NCBI RefSeq assembly: GCF_001693415.1
Contig: NZ_MAKX01000001.1
Span: 620,300 to 684,299 of the forward strand
Source of the DNA: Tenacibaculum soleae
GTDB taxonomy: Bacteria; Bacteroidota; Bacteroidia; Flavobacteriales; Flavobacteriaceae
Reading direction: 5' to 3'
Length of the DNA stretch: 64,000 nt
This document shows, in pieces, positions 34,964 to 43,389 of this stretch. The translations under genes were made by a program, and so were the position numbers. The notes under the pieces were generated by a model that was given only the letters and a program-made list of their open reading frames with translations, was not told where the DNA came from and did no database searches. Positions within the stretch are counted from its first letter, which is position 1, and every line of letters starts with the position of its first letter.

Positions 34964-37900
34964 TTAAGGTTTAATAGTGTCTAATTCTTGAGGAAATTGC
35001 TCCTGTTCCTCTTCGTCAGACATTAGGTGTTTAAATAAACGTGCGTGGTTTAAATAATCCTGAAATGCTTTTTTACCATATTCAGTGTCGTTGTCATAAC
35101 GTGAAATTTGCTGAATTAGATTTTGATACATATATAAAGTTGTCTCTAAATTGTCAAGAATCAAATCAACATCTTCATCTTTAAAAGTGCTGTAATACTT
35201 TAATTTTTGCTGAAAAACAGTAATCAAAGTTTCTACAGTTTCATGAGCTTTGTCAATATCGCCTATGCGATAGTATAGTTCTGGATATCCTAAAGAAATA
35301 CTATAATGACCAAAATCGTTAATTGGCATTTTGTATAACGATAAATCTAACACATCTTTTGCGTTTACAGAATCTCCTTCTTTTAAAAACTCTTCAGATA
35401 AACGCATTAAATTATTACGGATAGATATTGCATTACGTTTGCTTTGTTCATCTAAATAAATTTTACCATTGTTTATGGTTTTCCAATCCCACTTTTTAAC
35501 GTTATCGTACATTTTTTTAGTGTCGATACGTCCCATATTAAACATTGTTTTTCCTTTGTTAGGTGTTTTTATAGGAACAAATTTATACGACATTCCGTCT
35601 AACTGAATATAATCTTTTAACCAAATATATTCTTCATCGGCATTGGCACCACCTGTAAAATAAATAGGGCGTTTCCAATCAAAATTATTTAAAATATCAA
35701 GCATTAAAATTCTGTTTTTTGCTAAGGCTTGGGCATCAACAGTAATATCTATATAATCTAGAATTTTATCAGCATCTTTTTGTGCTACTAAGCCTGTTTT
35801 TAAAACATTAGCTTTATTTACCGGAATTCGAATTTTATTTGTTGGATAAAATTTTTCTCTTACATCGTTTTCCTCATCAATATAATAGGTGGCATCATTG
35901 TCGCTTTCAATCCATCTCATAAAATTTTTGATAGAGATAATAGAGTCTTTAAACCTTGGATGTGGAATGTGGTAGGCAACATCTAAGGTTCCGTACTTGT
36001 ATTGATCGTGCGTTAATTGCGACGGAATAGGATCTGCTTCATAGGTTTTCTTTTTCATTTGATCGATGTACCAATCGGTTTGAAAAAGACTTGTGTTTAC
36101 AATCTTAATATCTCTTCGTACACCTTCAACTTGTTGCATATACCATAAAGGGAATGTATCATTATCACCAATGGTAAAAATTATCGCATTTGGGTCGCAA
36201 CTTTCTAAATAGGTTTGTGCGTTTAACTGAGCAATATAGCGATCGCCTCTGTCATGATCATCCCAGTTTTGAGCTCCCATTAGCACAGGAACTGCTAATA
36301 ATGAAATAGTAGAAACGGCAATGGCAACAGTTTTTTTATTGGCGTAATTTTTCAAATAATCATATAATGCTAACACTCCGAAACCTATCCAAATAGCAAA
36401 AACATAAAACGAACCTACCACGGCATAATCACGCTCACGAGGCTCAAAAGGTTTTGGGTTGGTGTAAAATATAATTGCAAAACCAGTAAAGGCAAAAAAT
36501 AAAGCAAGTGTATATAAATTATTTTTGTCTTTTTTATATTGATAAAACAACCCAATTAGTCCTAAAATTAAAGGTAAAAAGAAATATTTGTTTCGTCCTT
36601 TATTGTTTTTTATGTCGTCAGGTAAGTTTTGTTGCGAACCTAAGCGAGCTTCATCAATAAAATCGATTCCACTTAACCAGTTTCCGTTTTCAATATCTAA
36701 ATGTCCTTGTGCATCGTTTTGTCTACCAACAAAATTCCACATAAAATAACGTCCGTACATGTATCCAAATTGATAATCAATCATAAATTTCATGTTCTCT
36801 ATAAATGTAGGGCGTCTTTTACTTCGTGCAGGAATTCCGGCAATTCGTTTGTAATGTTGCTCAGAAGCAGGGTTTACCATTCGAGGGATAAAACCTTTGT
36901 GTTTGCTTGAGTAATTAGGTAATACGTTTTTGTATTTGTTTACAATAACATATTTACCGTTTTTCTTTTCATATTTTGGTTTGTCATCTTTGTAAGGCTG
37001 ATTTGCATCTTGCTCTCTATCGTAAGTAACTGAGTAATACTTATCATAAAACACGTTAGCATCACCATACTGTTCACGATTATAATAAGCTAATAACTCA
37101 CGCGCACTCGATGGATTGTTTTCGTTAATAATCGTATCGGCATTTGCACGAATTGGTAGCATTAGCCAAGATGAAAAACCAATCATAATAAATAAAACCG
37201 ACAATACTAAGGTGTTTGCCGTTACCAAGTTTTTTTTGCGTGTATAGTTTAATCCGAAGTAAAATAATCCGATTAAAACTAAGCCAGCAATTATGGTTCC
37301 TGAGTTATATGGTAATCCTATTTGATTGATAAAAAATAATTCTGATACACTAAAAAACTTTAATGTAAACGGGAATAAAAATTTAAAAACAAAAGCCAAA
37401 ACAAATATTGAAATAAGTGTTGCAATGGCAGTTGATTTTAAATTGATGTTTTTATATGTTTTAAAGAAATATAATAAAACAATTGATGGAATTACTAAAA
37501 GAGATAAAATGTGCACTCCGAAAGATAATCCTACTACAAAACTAATTACTACCAGCCACTTATTACCTCTTGGGGTGTTAATTTCGCTTTCCCACCTTAA
37601 GCCTAACCAAAATAATAGAGCCATTAAAAAAGATGACATTGCATAAACCTCTCCCTCTACGGCGCTAAACCAAAAACTATCAGAAAATGTGTATGCTAAA
37701 GCACCAACCAATCCACTACCTAAAACGGCAATCGCTTCGTTTTTACTGAATTTACCATTTTTAAATGCCATTTTTTTGGCTAAATTGGTAATAGTCCAAA
37801 ACATAAAAAGAATGGTAAAAGCACTGGCTAAGCCCGACATAAAGTTTACCATTTTAGCCCATTGACTAGGGTCGTTACTAAACATTGCAAAGAATGCGCC

Positions 37901-38086
37901 AAGCATTTGAAATAACGGAGCTCCAGGTGGATGCCCAACTTCTAAATTTACTGCGGTAGAAATGTATTCTCCACAATCCCACGAACTAACGGTAGGTTCT
38001 AAAGTTAATGTATATGTAATTAATGCCACGGCAAATGAAAACCATCCTAAAATGATATTCCACTTTTTGTAGTTAAATTCGTTCAT
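34964..38086 (-). CDS. DUF2723 family glycosyltransferase-like membrane protein
   Basis: 1040 residues from the ATG at 38086 (MNEFNYKKWNIILGWFSF); the 20 upstream residues would read through the -7 box TATTTTTG at 38144-38151. The N-terminal half has about 12 membrane helices, with the conserved first-loop string TLEPTVSSWDCGEYISTAVNLEVGHPPGAPLFQML, which carries the acidic residue expected of a lipid-linked-sugar transferase (compare TMEM260, DUF2723). The second half is a soluble domain with TPR-like helices. It probably transfers a sugar onto exported proteins (O-glycosylation), a role known for some relatives; the acceptor is not shown. Confidence 0.9.
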   Translation of the reverse strand: MNEFNYKKWNIILGWFSFAVALITYTLTLEPTVSSWDCGEYISTAVNLEVGHPPGAPLFQMLGAFFAMFSNDPSQWAKMVNFMSGLASAFTILFMFWTITNLAKKMAFKNGKFSKNEAIAVLGSGLVGALAYTFSDSFWFSAVEGEVYAMSSFLMALLFWLGLRWESEINTPRGNKWLVVISFVVGLSFGVHILSLLVIPSIVLLYFFKTYKNINLKSTAIATLISIFVLAFVFKFLFPFTLKFFSVSELFFINQIGLPYNSGTIIAGLVLIGLFYFGLNYTRKKNLVTANTLVLSVLFIMIGFSSWLMLPIRANADTIINENNPSSARELLAYYNREQYGDANVFYDKYYSVTYDREQDANQPYKDDKPKYEKKNGKYVIVNKYKNVLPNYSSKHKGFIPRMVNPASEQHYKRIAGIPARSKRRPTFIENMKFMIDYQFGYMYGRYFMWNFVGRQNDAQGHLDIENGNWLSGIDFIDEARLGSQQNLPDDIKNNKGRNKYFFLPLILGLIGLFYQYKKDKNNLYTLALFFAFTGFAIIFYTNPKPFEPRERDYAVVGSFYVFAIWIGFGVLALYDYLKNYANKKTVAIAVSTISLLAVPVLMGAQNWDDHDRGDRYIAQLNAQTYLESCDPNAIIFTIGDNDTFPLWYMQQVEGVRRDIKIVNTSLFQTDWYIDQMKKKTYEADPIPSQLTHDQYKYGTLDVAYHIPHPRFKDSIISIKNFMRWIESDNDATYYIDEENDVREKFYPTNKIRIPVNKANVLKTGLVAQKDADKILDYIDITVDAQALAKNRILMLDILNNFDWKRPIYFTGGANADEEYIWLKDYIQLDGMSYKFVPIKTPNKGKTMFNMGRIDTKKMYDNVKKWDWKTINNGKIYLDEQSKRNAISIRNNLMRLSEEFLKEGDSVNAKDVLDLSLYKMPINDFGHYSISLGYPELYYRIGDIDKAHETVETLITVFQQKLKYYSTFKDEDVDLILDNLETTLYMYQNLIQQISRYDNDTEYGKKAFQDYLNHARLFKHLMSDEEEQEQFPQELDTIKP

Positions 38087-38220
38087 AGTTTTTTGTATAA
38101 TAAAGTACGAAAGTATTAATAACTGTTGATTTTTTACTGAAAACAAAAATATAATTTTGAAGTAGTTAACTAACTCTTTGTGTATATAAAGTTGTGTTAA
38201 ATGAAAAAAAACACAAAAAA

Positions 38221-38251
38221 TTTGTCAAAATATAATTTTGTTCTATATTTG
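38221..38251 (+). promoter_or_regulatory. Consensus promoter of the tRNA-Gln pair
   Basis: TTTG (38221-38224), a 19-base spacer and TATATTTG (38244-38251) match the Bacteroidota primary-sigma consensus exactly, 17 bases before the mature tRNA. Confidence 0.85.
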
Positions 38252-38268
38252 CACCCGAAATAAGTTAT

Positions 38269-38340
38269 TGGCCTATGGTGTAATTGGTAACACACCGGTT
38301 TTTGGTACCGACATTCAAGGTTCGAGTCCTTGTAGGCCAA
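38269..38340 (+). tRNA. tRNA-Gln(TTG), first copy
   Basis: 72-nt cloverleaf. The acceptor stem TGGCCTA pairs with TAGGCCA, discriminator A. The anticodon loop TTTTGGT gives anticodon TTG (UUG), and the T-arm has GGTTCGAGTCC. The 3' CCA is not encoded. It is identical to the second copy at 38434. Its own terminator follows at once, so the two copies need not be processed from one transcript. Confidence 0.96.
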
Positions 38341-38343
38341 CTT

Positions 38344-38374
38344 AATCCTTACGAAATCCGTAAGGATTTTTTAT
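38344..38374 (+). terminator. Terminator between the tRNA-Gln genes
   Basis: AATCCTTACG (38344-38353) pairs with CGTAAGGATT (38359-38368), followed by Ts. Confidence 0.85.
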
Positions 38375-38433
38375 AAAAACAGATGAATGTTTTTTAATTT
38401 TAAAACATTGTTTTTATATTTGCAATAACTTAT

Positions 38434-38505
38434 TGGCCTATGGTGTAATTGGTAACACACCGGTTTTTGGTACCGACATTCAAGGTTCGAGTCCTTGTAG
38501 GCCAA
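38434..38505 (+). tRNA. tRNA-Gln(TTG), second copy
   Basis: Identical over all 72 bases to the copy at 38269-38340, plus eight shared leader bases (ATAACTTA-type, just before the acceptor stem). It has a -7 box TATATTTG at 38415-38422 and its own terminator, so it is an independent unit from a recent tandem duplication. Confidence 0.96.
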
Positions 38506-38508
38506 CTT

Positions 38509-38547
38509 AAAAAGCTTCATAATCGTAAAGATTTTGAAGCTTTTTTA
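38509..38547 (+). terminator. Terminator after the second tRNA-Gln
   Basis: AAAAGCTTCA pairs with TGAAGCTTTT around an inner AATC/GATT stem, ending in Ts. Confidence 0.85.
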
Positions 38548-38550
38548 TTT

Positions 38551-38738
38551 AATATTACATTTAATTTCTTAAAAAAAGAGGTATATGCTTTTATTATTAT
38601 GTCTGGCATCAAAACATATCTAGTAGTTGAAGTAGATTTTTTTACTACATGAAAAATATTTATTGTTTAATTACGGTGTATATACTACAATAAGTACATC
38701 AAAACTACTACAAACCAATTTAACACTTTTATTGAGTA
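38551..38738. other. Non-coding stretch before the small RNA units
   Basis: AT-rich, with no convincing gene. An 18-codon ATG frame at 38599-38652 is too short and unsupported. The final 43 bases (38696-38738) belong to the duplicated unit. Confidence 0.5.
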
Positions 38739-38746
38739 TATATTTG
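38739..38746 (+). promoter_or_regulatory. -7 box of small RNA copy 1
   Basis: TATATTTG, the same box as at the tRNA promoter, with transcription expected to begin near 38751. The conserved block ACATCAAAACTACTAC (38696-38711) and an AATTT..AC region lie upstream; no TTTG -33 element is present. Confidence 0.7.
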
Positions 38747-38750
38747 TACC

Positions 38751-38904
38751 GAAGTTATTAAATACCCATTATTAAATAACTTCATTTAATTAATTCCCCA
38801 ATTAATTAAATCCCCTTTTTTATTGATTAATCCCCCGTTAGTTAATAATGTATAATTTAAAAACTACCAAGAACATATTTCCCTTATGTGCTGGTAGTTT
38901 TTTG
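38751..38904 (+). ncRNA. Putative C-loop small RNA, copy 1
   Basis: About 155 nt, no open frame. Hairpin 1: TTTAATTAATT (38785-38795) and AATTAATTAAA (38800-38810), a perfect 11-bp stem with a CCCC loop. Hairpin 2: TTATTGATTAAT (38820-38831) and GTTAGTTAATAA (38837-38848), 12 pairs including G.U, with a CCCCC loop. Additional C-runs (ACCC near 38763, CCCC near 38812) are single-stranded. Terminator: AAACTACCA (38861-38869) with TGGTAGTTT (38892-38900) and an inner ACATA/TATGT stem, then Ts. Exposed C-runs suggest pairing with G-rich mRNA or binding of an RNA-binding protein. That is inference. It may belong to a known Rfam family such as Flavo-1, which I cannot test. Confidence 0.72.
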
Positions 38905-39110
38905 TATGGTTAGATTATGTATAATGATAATAAGATAAAGCATATTTTTTAATCAACGATACCTTATGTATCATATTAAACGGACAGTATTCTAGTGTAA
39001 ACTAGCCATTATTGATAGACTATTATACTACAAATAGTTTTTTTGTAAAAAGGAAGCTGTATTAGATACATCAAAACTACTACAACCCAATTTTACGCTT
39101 TTATTAAGTA

Positions 39111-39118
39111 TATATTTG
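39111..39118 (+). promoter_or_regulatory. -7 box of small RNA copy 2
   Basis: TATATTTG at the position equivalent to 38739-38746, with transcription expected near 39123. Confidence 0.7.
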
Positions 39119-39122
39119 TGCC

Positions 39123-39264
39123 GAAGTTATTAAATACCCTCATTTAATTAATCCCCCAATTAATTAAACTCCCTATTTATTGATTAGTCCCCCGTTAGTT
39201 AATAATATATAATTTAAAGACTACCAAGAACATATTTCCATTATATGTTTATGGTAGTTTTTTG
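39123..39264 (+). ncRNA. Putative C-loop small RNA, copy 2
   Basis: About 142 nt; lacks the 14-base insert present in copy 1 after the first CCC. Hairpin 1 arms are 39143-39152 and 39159-39168 with a CCCCCA loop. Hairpin 2 arms are 39177-39188 and 39194-39205 with loop CCCCC; an A-to-G change here turns an A-U pair into G.U. In the terminator, ACTACCA (39220-39226) pairs with TGGTAGT (39252-39258), and the inner stem is AACATAT/ATATGTT where copy 1 has ACATA/TATGT. Both copies keep the same fold despite changes. Confidence 0.72.
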
Positions 39265-39302
39265 TTTTTTTTATTGAAAATAAAGTAAAAATAAGTACGC
39301 TT

Positions 39303-39656
39303 TTAAAGTTTATTTAATCTTTCTTTTAAGATTTCGATTACTTTTTTACTATTTCCGATAAAGATTTTATCTTCAACAATAAAAACTGGACGTTTTAAAA
39401 AGGTATACTCTTCTAAAATAAATTGTCGATAATCGGTTTCACTTAATGTTTGGTTTTTTAAATCGCGCTCTTTGTATAATTTGGCTCTCTTGTTAAATAA
39501 ACTTTCGTAACTATCGGTTAATTTTCGCATTTCTTCTAATTGAGTAACAGTTACCGGAGTTGATTTTATTTCTTGTTTTTCAAATCCGTCAATATTTACT
39601 TCTTTCAATATACGTCGGCAGGTATCACAAGTTTGTAAAAAATATACTTTCTTCAT
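39303..39656 (-). CDS. ArsC/Spx family thioredoxin-fold protein
   Basis: 117 residues. It opens MKKVYFLQTCDTCRRILKEV with a CxxC (C10, C13) at the usual thioredoxin site, followed by the ArsC/Spx pattern KSTPVTVTQLEEMRK, then the conserved FLKRPVFIVEDKIFIGNSKKVIE C-terminal segment. Its reductase or regulatory role cannot be decided; no arsenic genes are adjacent. It is divergent from the DinB-like gene. Confidence 0.88.
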   Translation of the reverse strand: MKKVYFLQTCDTCRRILKEVNIDGFEKQEIKSTPVTVTQLEEMRKLTDSYESLFNKRAKLYKERDLKNQTLSETDYRQFILEEYTFLKRPVFIVEDKIFIGNSKKVIEILKERLNKL

Positions 39657-39667
39657 AGTTTAATAAT

Positions 39668-39675
39668 TATCTTTG
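39668..39675 (+). promoter_or_regulatory. -7 box of the DinB-like gene
   Basis: TATCTTTG; it overlaps a possible TTG start at 39673, so the ATG at 39700 is the sensible start. Confidence 0.5.
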
Positions 39676-39699
39676 GTCAATGCTAAAATAAGTAGAATA

Positions 39700-40155
39700 A
39701 TGAACAAGCAATTTGAAATTTTAAAAAAATCGAGAGCATTAGTTCTTAAAAAAGTCGATAATTTATCAATAGAGCAATTACATACAATACCTGAAGGTTT
39801 TAAAAATAATATTGCATGGAATGTTGCTCATTTGGTAGTTACACAACAATTATTGAATTATAAATTATCAGGATTAAATTGTTTAGCTTCTGATGAGTTA
39901 ATAGAAACCCATAAAAAAGGAACTTTACCAACAAAAACATTTACAGAGGAAGAGTTTGAAGAAGTAAAAGAACTATTAATAGGCTTGCCAGATACATTAC
40001 AAGAAGATTATGAGGCTGGTATTTTTACCGAATTTAATGCATATGAAACAAGTCTTGGTTTTACGTTAGATTCTATTGAAACAGCAATTTCTTTTAATAA
40101 TTTACATGAAGGAATTCATTTAGGAACTATAATGGCATTAACAAAATTGGTGTAA
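39700..40155 (+). CDS. DinB superfamily protein
   Basis: 151 residues from the ATG at 39700. Four-helix-bundle pattern with histidines placed as in DinB/YfiT metal sites: NVAHLVVTQQLL (about residue 44) and LHEGIHLGTIMAL near the C-terminus. Such proteins bind divalent metal, often as thiol-dependent transferases or unknown enzymes. An earlier TTG at 39673 is rejected because a -7 box overlaps it. It stands alone before the TetR gene. Confidence 0.85.
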   Translation: MNKQFEILKKSRALVLKKVDNLSIEQLHTIPEGFKNNIAWNVAHLVVTQQLLNYKLSGLNCLASDELIETHKKGTLPTKTFTEEEFEEVKELLIGLPDTLQEDYEAGIFTEFNAYETSLGFTLDSIETAISFNNLHEGIHLGTIMALTKLV

Positions 40156-40213
40156 TTACTATTTAATAAAACGAAAACTTTATTCCAATTATTGGAATAA
40201 AGTTTTTTTTAAA

Positions 40214-40248
40214 AAAATATACCAATAAGTATATTTTAGATATATTTG
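40214..40248 (+). promoter_or_regulatory. tetR promoter with operator
   Basis: Near-perfect inverted repeat: arms AAAATATACC (40214-40223) and AGTATATTTT (40228-40237) around AATA, one mismatch. It sits just before the -7 box TATATTTG (40241-40248). The same palindrome in perfect form precedes the thioesterase gene. This points to autoregulation by the TetR protein. Confidence 0.75.
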
Positions 40249-40265
40249 TTATATAATTTATTTTT

Positions 40266-40859
40266 GTGTCTAAATCAGAAAAAACAAAGGCTTTTATAAT
40301 AGAAACAGTTGCTCCTATTTTTAATAAAAATGGGTATGCTGCTACGAGTTTATCAATAATAACAAAAGAAACTGGTTTAACAAAAGGTGCTGTTTATGGT
40401 CATTTTGAAAATAAAGAGAATTTAGCATCAGAAGCTTTTAAGTTTTCGGTAAGGAGAGTTTTAAAAGATTTAAATAAAGAGGTTAATAAAGGAGAAACTC
40501 CTTTAGCTATGTTATTAAACGTAGCTTCTTTTTATAAAAAATATTATCATTATAATAAACAATTTGGTGGTTGCCCTATTTTAAATATTGGGATAGATTC
40601 TGACAATCAAGATAATAATATATCTAAATTGGTTCAGTCGTACAATTATAAAATTTTAGATCGCTTCGCACACTTAATTGATATGGGTAAGGCTTCTAAT
40701 GAAATAAAAGATTCAATTGATAGCATGTTGTACGCTAAACGTTTTTTTTACATGATAGAAGGTGCTGTGTATATGTCATACGTAATGAAAGATGATAGCT
40801 ATCTTATTGATTTATCTGAAACAATCAGTCAAATTATAAAAGAACAATTAAAACGCTAA
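40266..40859 (+). CDS. TetR family transcriptional regulator
   Basis: 197 residues from a GTG at 40266. The N-terminal HTH reads SKSEKTKAFIIETVAPIF, ATSLSIITKETGLTKGAVYGHF; the C-terminal domain is a helical ligand pocket. A second operator-like palindrome before the thioesterase gene suggests that it controls both itself and that gene. Start choice: a later ATG is missing near the N-terminus, and GTG keeps the usual first helix. The ligand is unknown; an acyl-CoA or related compound would fit the target. Confidence 0.92.
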   Translation: MSKSEKTKAFIIETVAPIFNKNGYAATSLSIITKETGLTKGAVYGHFENKENLASEAFKFSVRRVLKDLNKEVNKGETPLAMLLNVASFYKKYYHYNKQFGGCPILNIGIDSDNQDNNISKLVQSYNYKILDRFAHLIDMGKASNEIKDSIDSMLYAKRFFYMIEGAVYMSYVMKDDSYLIDLSETISQIIKEQLKR

Positions 40860-40874
40860 CTATTTTTTTAATCA

Positions 40875-40898
40875 AAAATATACCAATCGGTATATTTT
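40875..40898 (+). promoter_or_regulatory. TetR operator before the thioesterase gene
   Basis: Perfect inverted repeat: arms AAAATATACC (40875-40884) and GGTATATTTT (40889-40898) around AATC, 17 bases before the ATG. The same arm sequence occurs upstream of tetR. Confidence 0.82.
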
Positions 40899-40915
40899 AA
40901 TAAATATGAAATGTA

Positions 40916-41398
40916 ATGGATTTACCAAAAATTTTAGAGAGTAAAACAAAAATAAGATTTCAAGATTGTGACCCTTTTAATCATTTAAATAATGCCGCTT
41001 ATTTTGATTATCTTATCAATGCCAGAGAAGATCAGTTAATTGATAATTATGATTTAGATATTTATAAACACGGAAAAAAAACTGGCAAGAGTTGGGTGGT
41101 TGCAACACACCAAGTTGCTTATTTAAAGCCTGCAACTTTAATGGAAACAGTAATAATAGATTCTCAATTAATTAATTACGGTAGTAAAAATTTAATAGTT
41201 GAAATACGAATGTGGGATGAATCAAAAACAATACTTAAAGCAGTATTGTGGAGCTCATTTGTGTATTTTAATCTAGTAAAATTATGCTCTGAGAATCATA
41301 CAGAAGATTTACTTGAATTATTTGAAAGTGTAGTTTTACCCCTTAAAGAAAAAAGCTTTGAAGAAAGAGTTGGGAACTTATGGTTTCAGAAAGTTTAA
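40916..41398 (+). CDS. Hotdog-fold acyl-CoA thioesterase
   Basis: 160 residues of the 4-hydroxybenzoyl-CoA thioesterase type: KIRFQDCDPFNHLNNAAYFDYLINAREDQL contains the catalytic-Asp region DxDPFNHLNN, with a VVATHQVAYLKPA strand and the usual helix-strand layout. It hydrolyses a fatty-acyl or aromatic CoA; the substrate is unknown. It is 56 bp downstream of tetR and preceded by a TetR-type operator, so its expression is likely repressed until a ligand arrives. It ends before a strong terminator. Confidence 0.9.
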   Translation: MDLPKILESKTKIRFQDCDPFNHLNNAAYFDYLINAREDQLIDNYDLDIYKHGKKTGKSWVVATHQVAYLKPATLMETVIIDSQLINYGSKNLIVEIRMWDESKTILKAVLWSSFVYFNLVKLCSENHTEDLLELFESVVLPLKEKSFEERVGNLWFQKV

Positions 41399-41402
41399 AG
41401 AT

Positions 41403-41440
41403 AAAAAATCCGAAATTAAAAATTTCGGATTTTTATTTTT
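41403..41440 (+). terminator. Terminator after the thioesterase gene
   Basis: AAAAATCCGAAATT (41404-41417) pairs with AATTTCGGATTTTT (41421-41434), 14 bp, followed by Ts. Confidence 0.88.
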
Positions 41441-41473
41441 CATAAGACTGAGATGTAAAAAGTAACAGCGTTA

Positions 41474-42082
41474 CTATTTAGCTTCTGCATATCTCTTTTC
41501 AACCTCGTTCCAGTTGATTACTTTAAAGAAAGCATCAATATAATCAGGACGACGGTTTTGGTAGTTTAAATAATAAGCATGTTCCCAAACATCTAATCCT
41601 AAAATTGGAGTTCCGCCACAAGTTACACCTGGCATTAATGGGTTATCTTGGTTTGGAGTAGAGCAAACCTCTACTTTACCACCAGGGTGTACACATAACC
41701 ATGCCCATCCTGATCCGAATTGAGTAGCTGCGGCTTTAGAAAAAGCATCGATAAAAGCTTCTTTAGATCCAAATTCGGCTTCAATAGCATCTTTTAAATC
41801 TCCAGATAAATACCCTCTGTCTTCTGGGTTCATAACTGTCCAGAATAAAGAGTGATTGTAAAATCCACCTCCGTTATTACGAACAGCTCCGTTGCTCATA
41901 TCTAAATTAGCAAGAATATCTTCGATAGATTTTCCTTCTAAATCTGTTCCTGCAACAGCAGCATTTAATTTAGTAGTATATCCGTTGTGGTGTTTACTAT
42001 GGTGAATTTCCATAGTTCTTGCATCTATATTTGGTTCTAATGCATCATAAGCATATCCTAATTCTGGTAAGTTAAAAGCCAT
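41474..42082 (-). CDS. Superoxide dismutase (Fe/Mn)
   Basis: 202 residues. [20 protein letters not shown] begins the fold; metal ligands are visible in [25 protein letters not shown] and [22 protein letters not shown]. It disproportionates superoxide in the cytoplasm. Iron and manganese forms cannot be told apart with certainty by reading, so no symbol is given. It is monocistronic, convergent with the thioesterase terminator on one side and separated from fbp by a terminator. Confidence 0.97.
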   Translation of the reverse strand: MAFNLPELGYAYDALEPNIDARTMEIHHSKHHNGYTTKLNAAVAGTDLEGKSIEDILANLDMSNGAVRNNGGGFYNHSLFWTVMNPEDRGYLSGDLKDAIEAEFGSKEAFIDAFSKAAATQFGSGWAWLCVHPGGKVEVCSTPNQDNPLMPGVTCGGTPILGLDVWEHAYYLNYQNRRPDYIDAFFKVINWNEVEKRYAEAK

Positions 42083-42138
42083 AATTGTATGTTTTTTAAT
42101 AAGTTAATTATTCGTTTATGTAAGTGTAAATTTAATTC

Positions 42139-42170
42139 AAAAAAATAAGGCAAACAACTGTTTGCCTTAT
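42139..42170 (-). terminator. Terminator of fbp
   Basis: ATAAGGCAAACA (42145-42156) pairs with TGTTTGCCTTAT (42159-42170) on the minus strand, followed by a T-run. Confidence 0.8.
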
Positions 42171-42206
42171 CGATAATTTATTTTGGTATAAATAAATGTT
42201 ATGATA

Positions 42207-43229
42207 TTAATAATTTTCGTCTTCAGGATACTTAGCCATAAAAGCTTCAGCTTTTTCAACCATCTTTTCACTACCGCAGAAAAAAGGTACTCTTTGGTGT
42301 AGTTCGGTAGGTGTTAAATCTAAAATTCTTTTATAACCATCAGTTGCTTTTCCTCCAGCTTGTTCGGCAATAAAAGCCATTGGGTTGCATTCGTATAATA
42401 AACGTAACTTTCCTTTAGGACCAATAGTACTTGTTGGGTACATGTAAATTCCGCCTTTAAACATATTTCTATGAAAGTCAGAAACTAACGAGCCGATATA
42501 GCGAGAAGTATAAGGTCTGTTTTCTTTTTCTTCTTGACAATATTTTAAATATTCTTTTACCCCTTGCGGAAAGTGGACGTAGTTCCCTTCGTTTATCGAA
42601 TAAATATTTCCTTTTTCAGGAAATTTAATATTAGGGTGTGATAAGTAAAAAGTTCCGATTGCTGGGTTTAATGTAAATCCGTTTACTCCATTACCTGTTG
42701 TAAATACTAACATGGTTGAGGTACCATAGGCTACATAGCCTGCAGCAACCTGTTCGCTTCCTTTTTGTAAAAAATCTTCTTTAGTAACTGGAGTTCCGTC
42801 AGGAGAAATTCTACGATAAATAGAAAAAATAGTTCCTACTGAAATGTTTACATCAATGTTTGATGAACCATCTAAAGGATCCATTAGTAAAATATATTTA
42901 TTATCGTTGGCCTTATTTTTTCCTTCAACAACCACAAAATCATCCTCTTCTTCACTAGCAATACCACAAACAATTTCTCTATTTATTAAGGTTTGCTTAA
43001 ATAAATCGTTTGCTAAAACATCTAGTTTTTGTTGTGTTTCTCCTTGTACATTAACATCACCTGAAGCACCTGTAATATCAACTAAACCAGCTTTTCTTAT
43101 TTCATGATTTACAACTTTAGCCGCTAAACGAATAGAATTTATTAAACGAGATAATTCACCCGACGAGTATTTAAAATCTTTTTGATTACCAATAATAAAC
43201 TCTCCAAGAGTCATGTGCTTGTTGTTCAT
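42207..43229 (-). CDS. fbp: Fructose-1,6-bisphosphatase class I
   Basis: 340 residues. Substrate and metal sites are visible: [40 protein letters not shown], and [26 protein letters not shown], the C-terminal substrate block. It removes the 1-phosphate of fructose-1,6-bisphosphate in gluconeogenesis. It is divergent from the GNAT-aspartate kinase pair. Confidence 0.98.
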   Translation of the reverse strand: MNNKHMTLGEFIIGNQKDFKYSSGELSRLINSIRLAAKVVNHEIRKAGLVDITGASGDVNVQGETQQKLDVLANDLFKQTLINREIVCGIASEEEDDFVVVEGKNKANDNKYILLMDPLDGSSNIDVNISVGTIFSIYRRISPDGTPVTKEDFLQKGSEQVAAGYVAYGTSTMLVFTTGNGVNGFTLNPAIGTFYLSHPNIKFPEKGNIYSINEGNYVHFPQGVKEYLKYCQEEKENRPYTSRYIGSLVSDFHRNMFKGGIYMYPTSTIGPKGKLRLLYECNPMAFIAEQAGGKATDGYKRILDLTPTELHQRVPFFCGSEKMVEKAEAFMAKYPEDENY

Positions 43230-43389
43230 ATTCGTTTTTGTGTTGTTTGTACAAAGATGCCAACTTTTTTACGTTTCTACAACGATTTCGTAGTTTAAAA
43301 TTTTGAACAAAAAAATGCGATGTGTTTTAAATTTTAATTTACTTTATAGAAATTTATTAAAAATTATCTTTACACAAAATTTTATATAA

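Larger units (their letters stand above)
38696..39264 (+). repeat. Tandem duplication of a non-coding transcription unit
   Basis: Two direct copies, 38696-38904 and 39068-39264, start points 372 bases apart, share promoter, body and terminator over about 200 bp with scattered substitutions and one 14-base indel. The sequence between them is unrelated. Each copy is its own transcription unit. Confidence 0.88.

Noticed and set aside
38449..38652. Open frame running out of the second tRNA-Gln
   Set aside because: It reads through a tRNA and a terminator, so it is not a gene.
38599..38652. An 18-codon frame before the small RNA units
   Set aside because: Too short, with no support from composition or conservation that can be judged here.
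38696..39264. The tandem unit as CRISPR, insertion sequence or 6S RNA
   Set aside because: Only two long copies, no spacers, no transposase and no long central-bubble hairpin.
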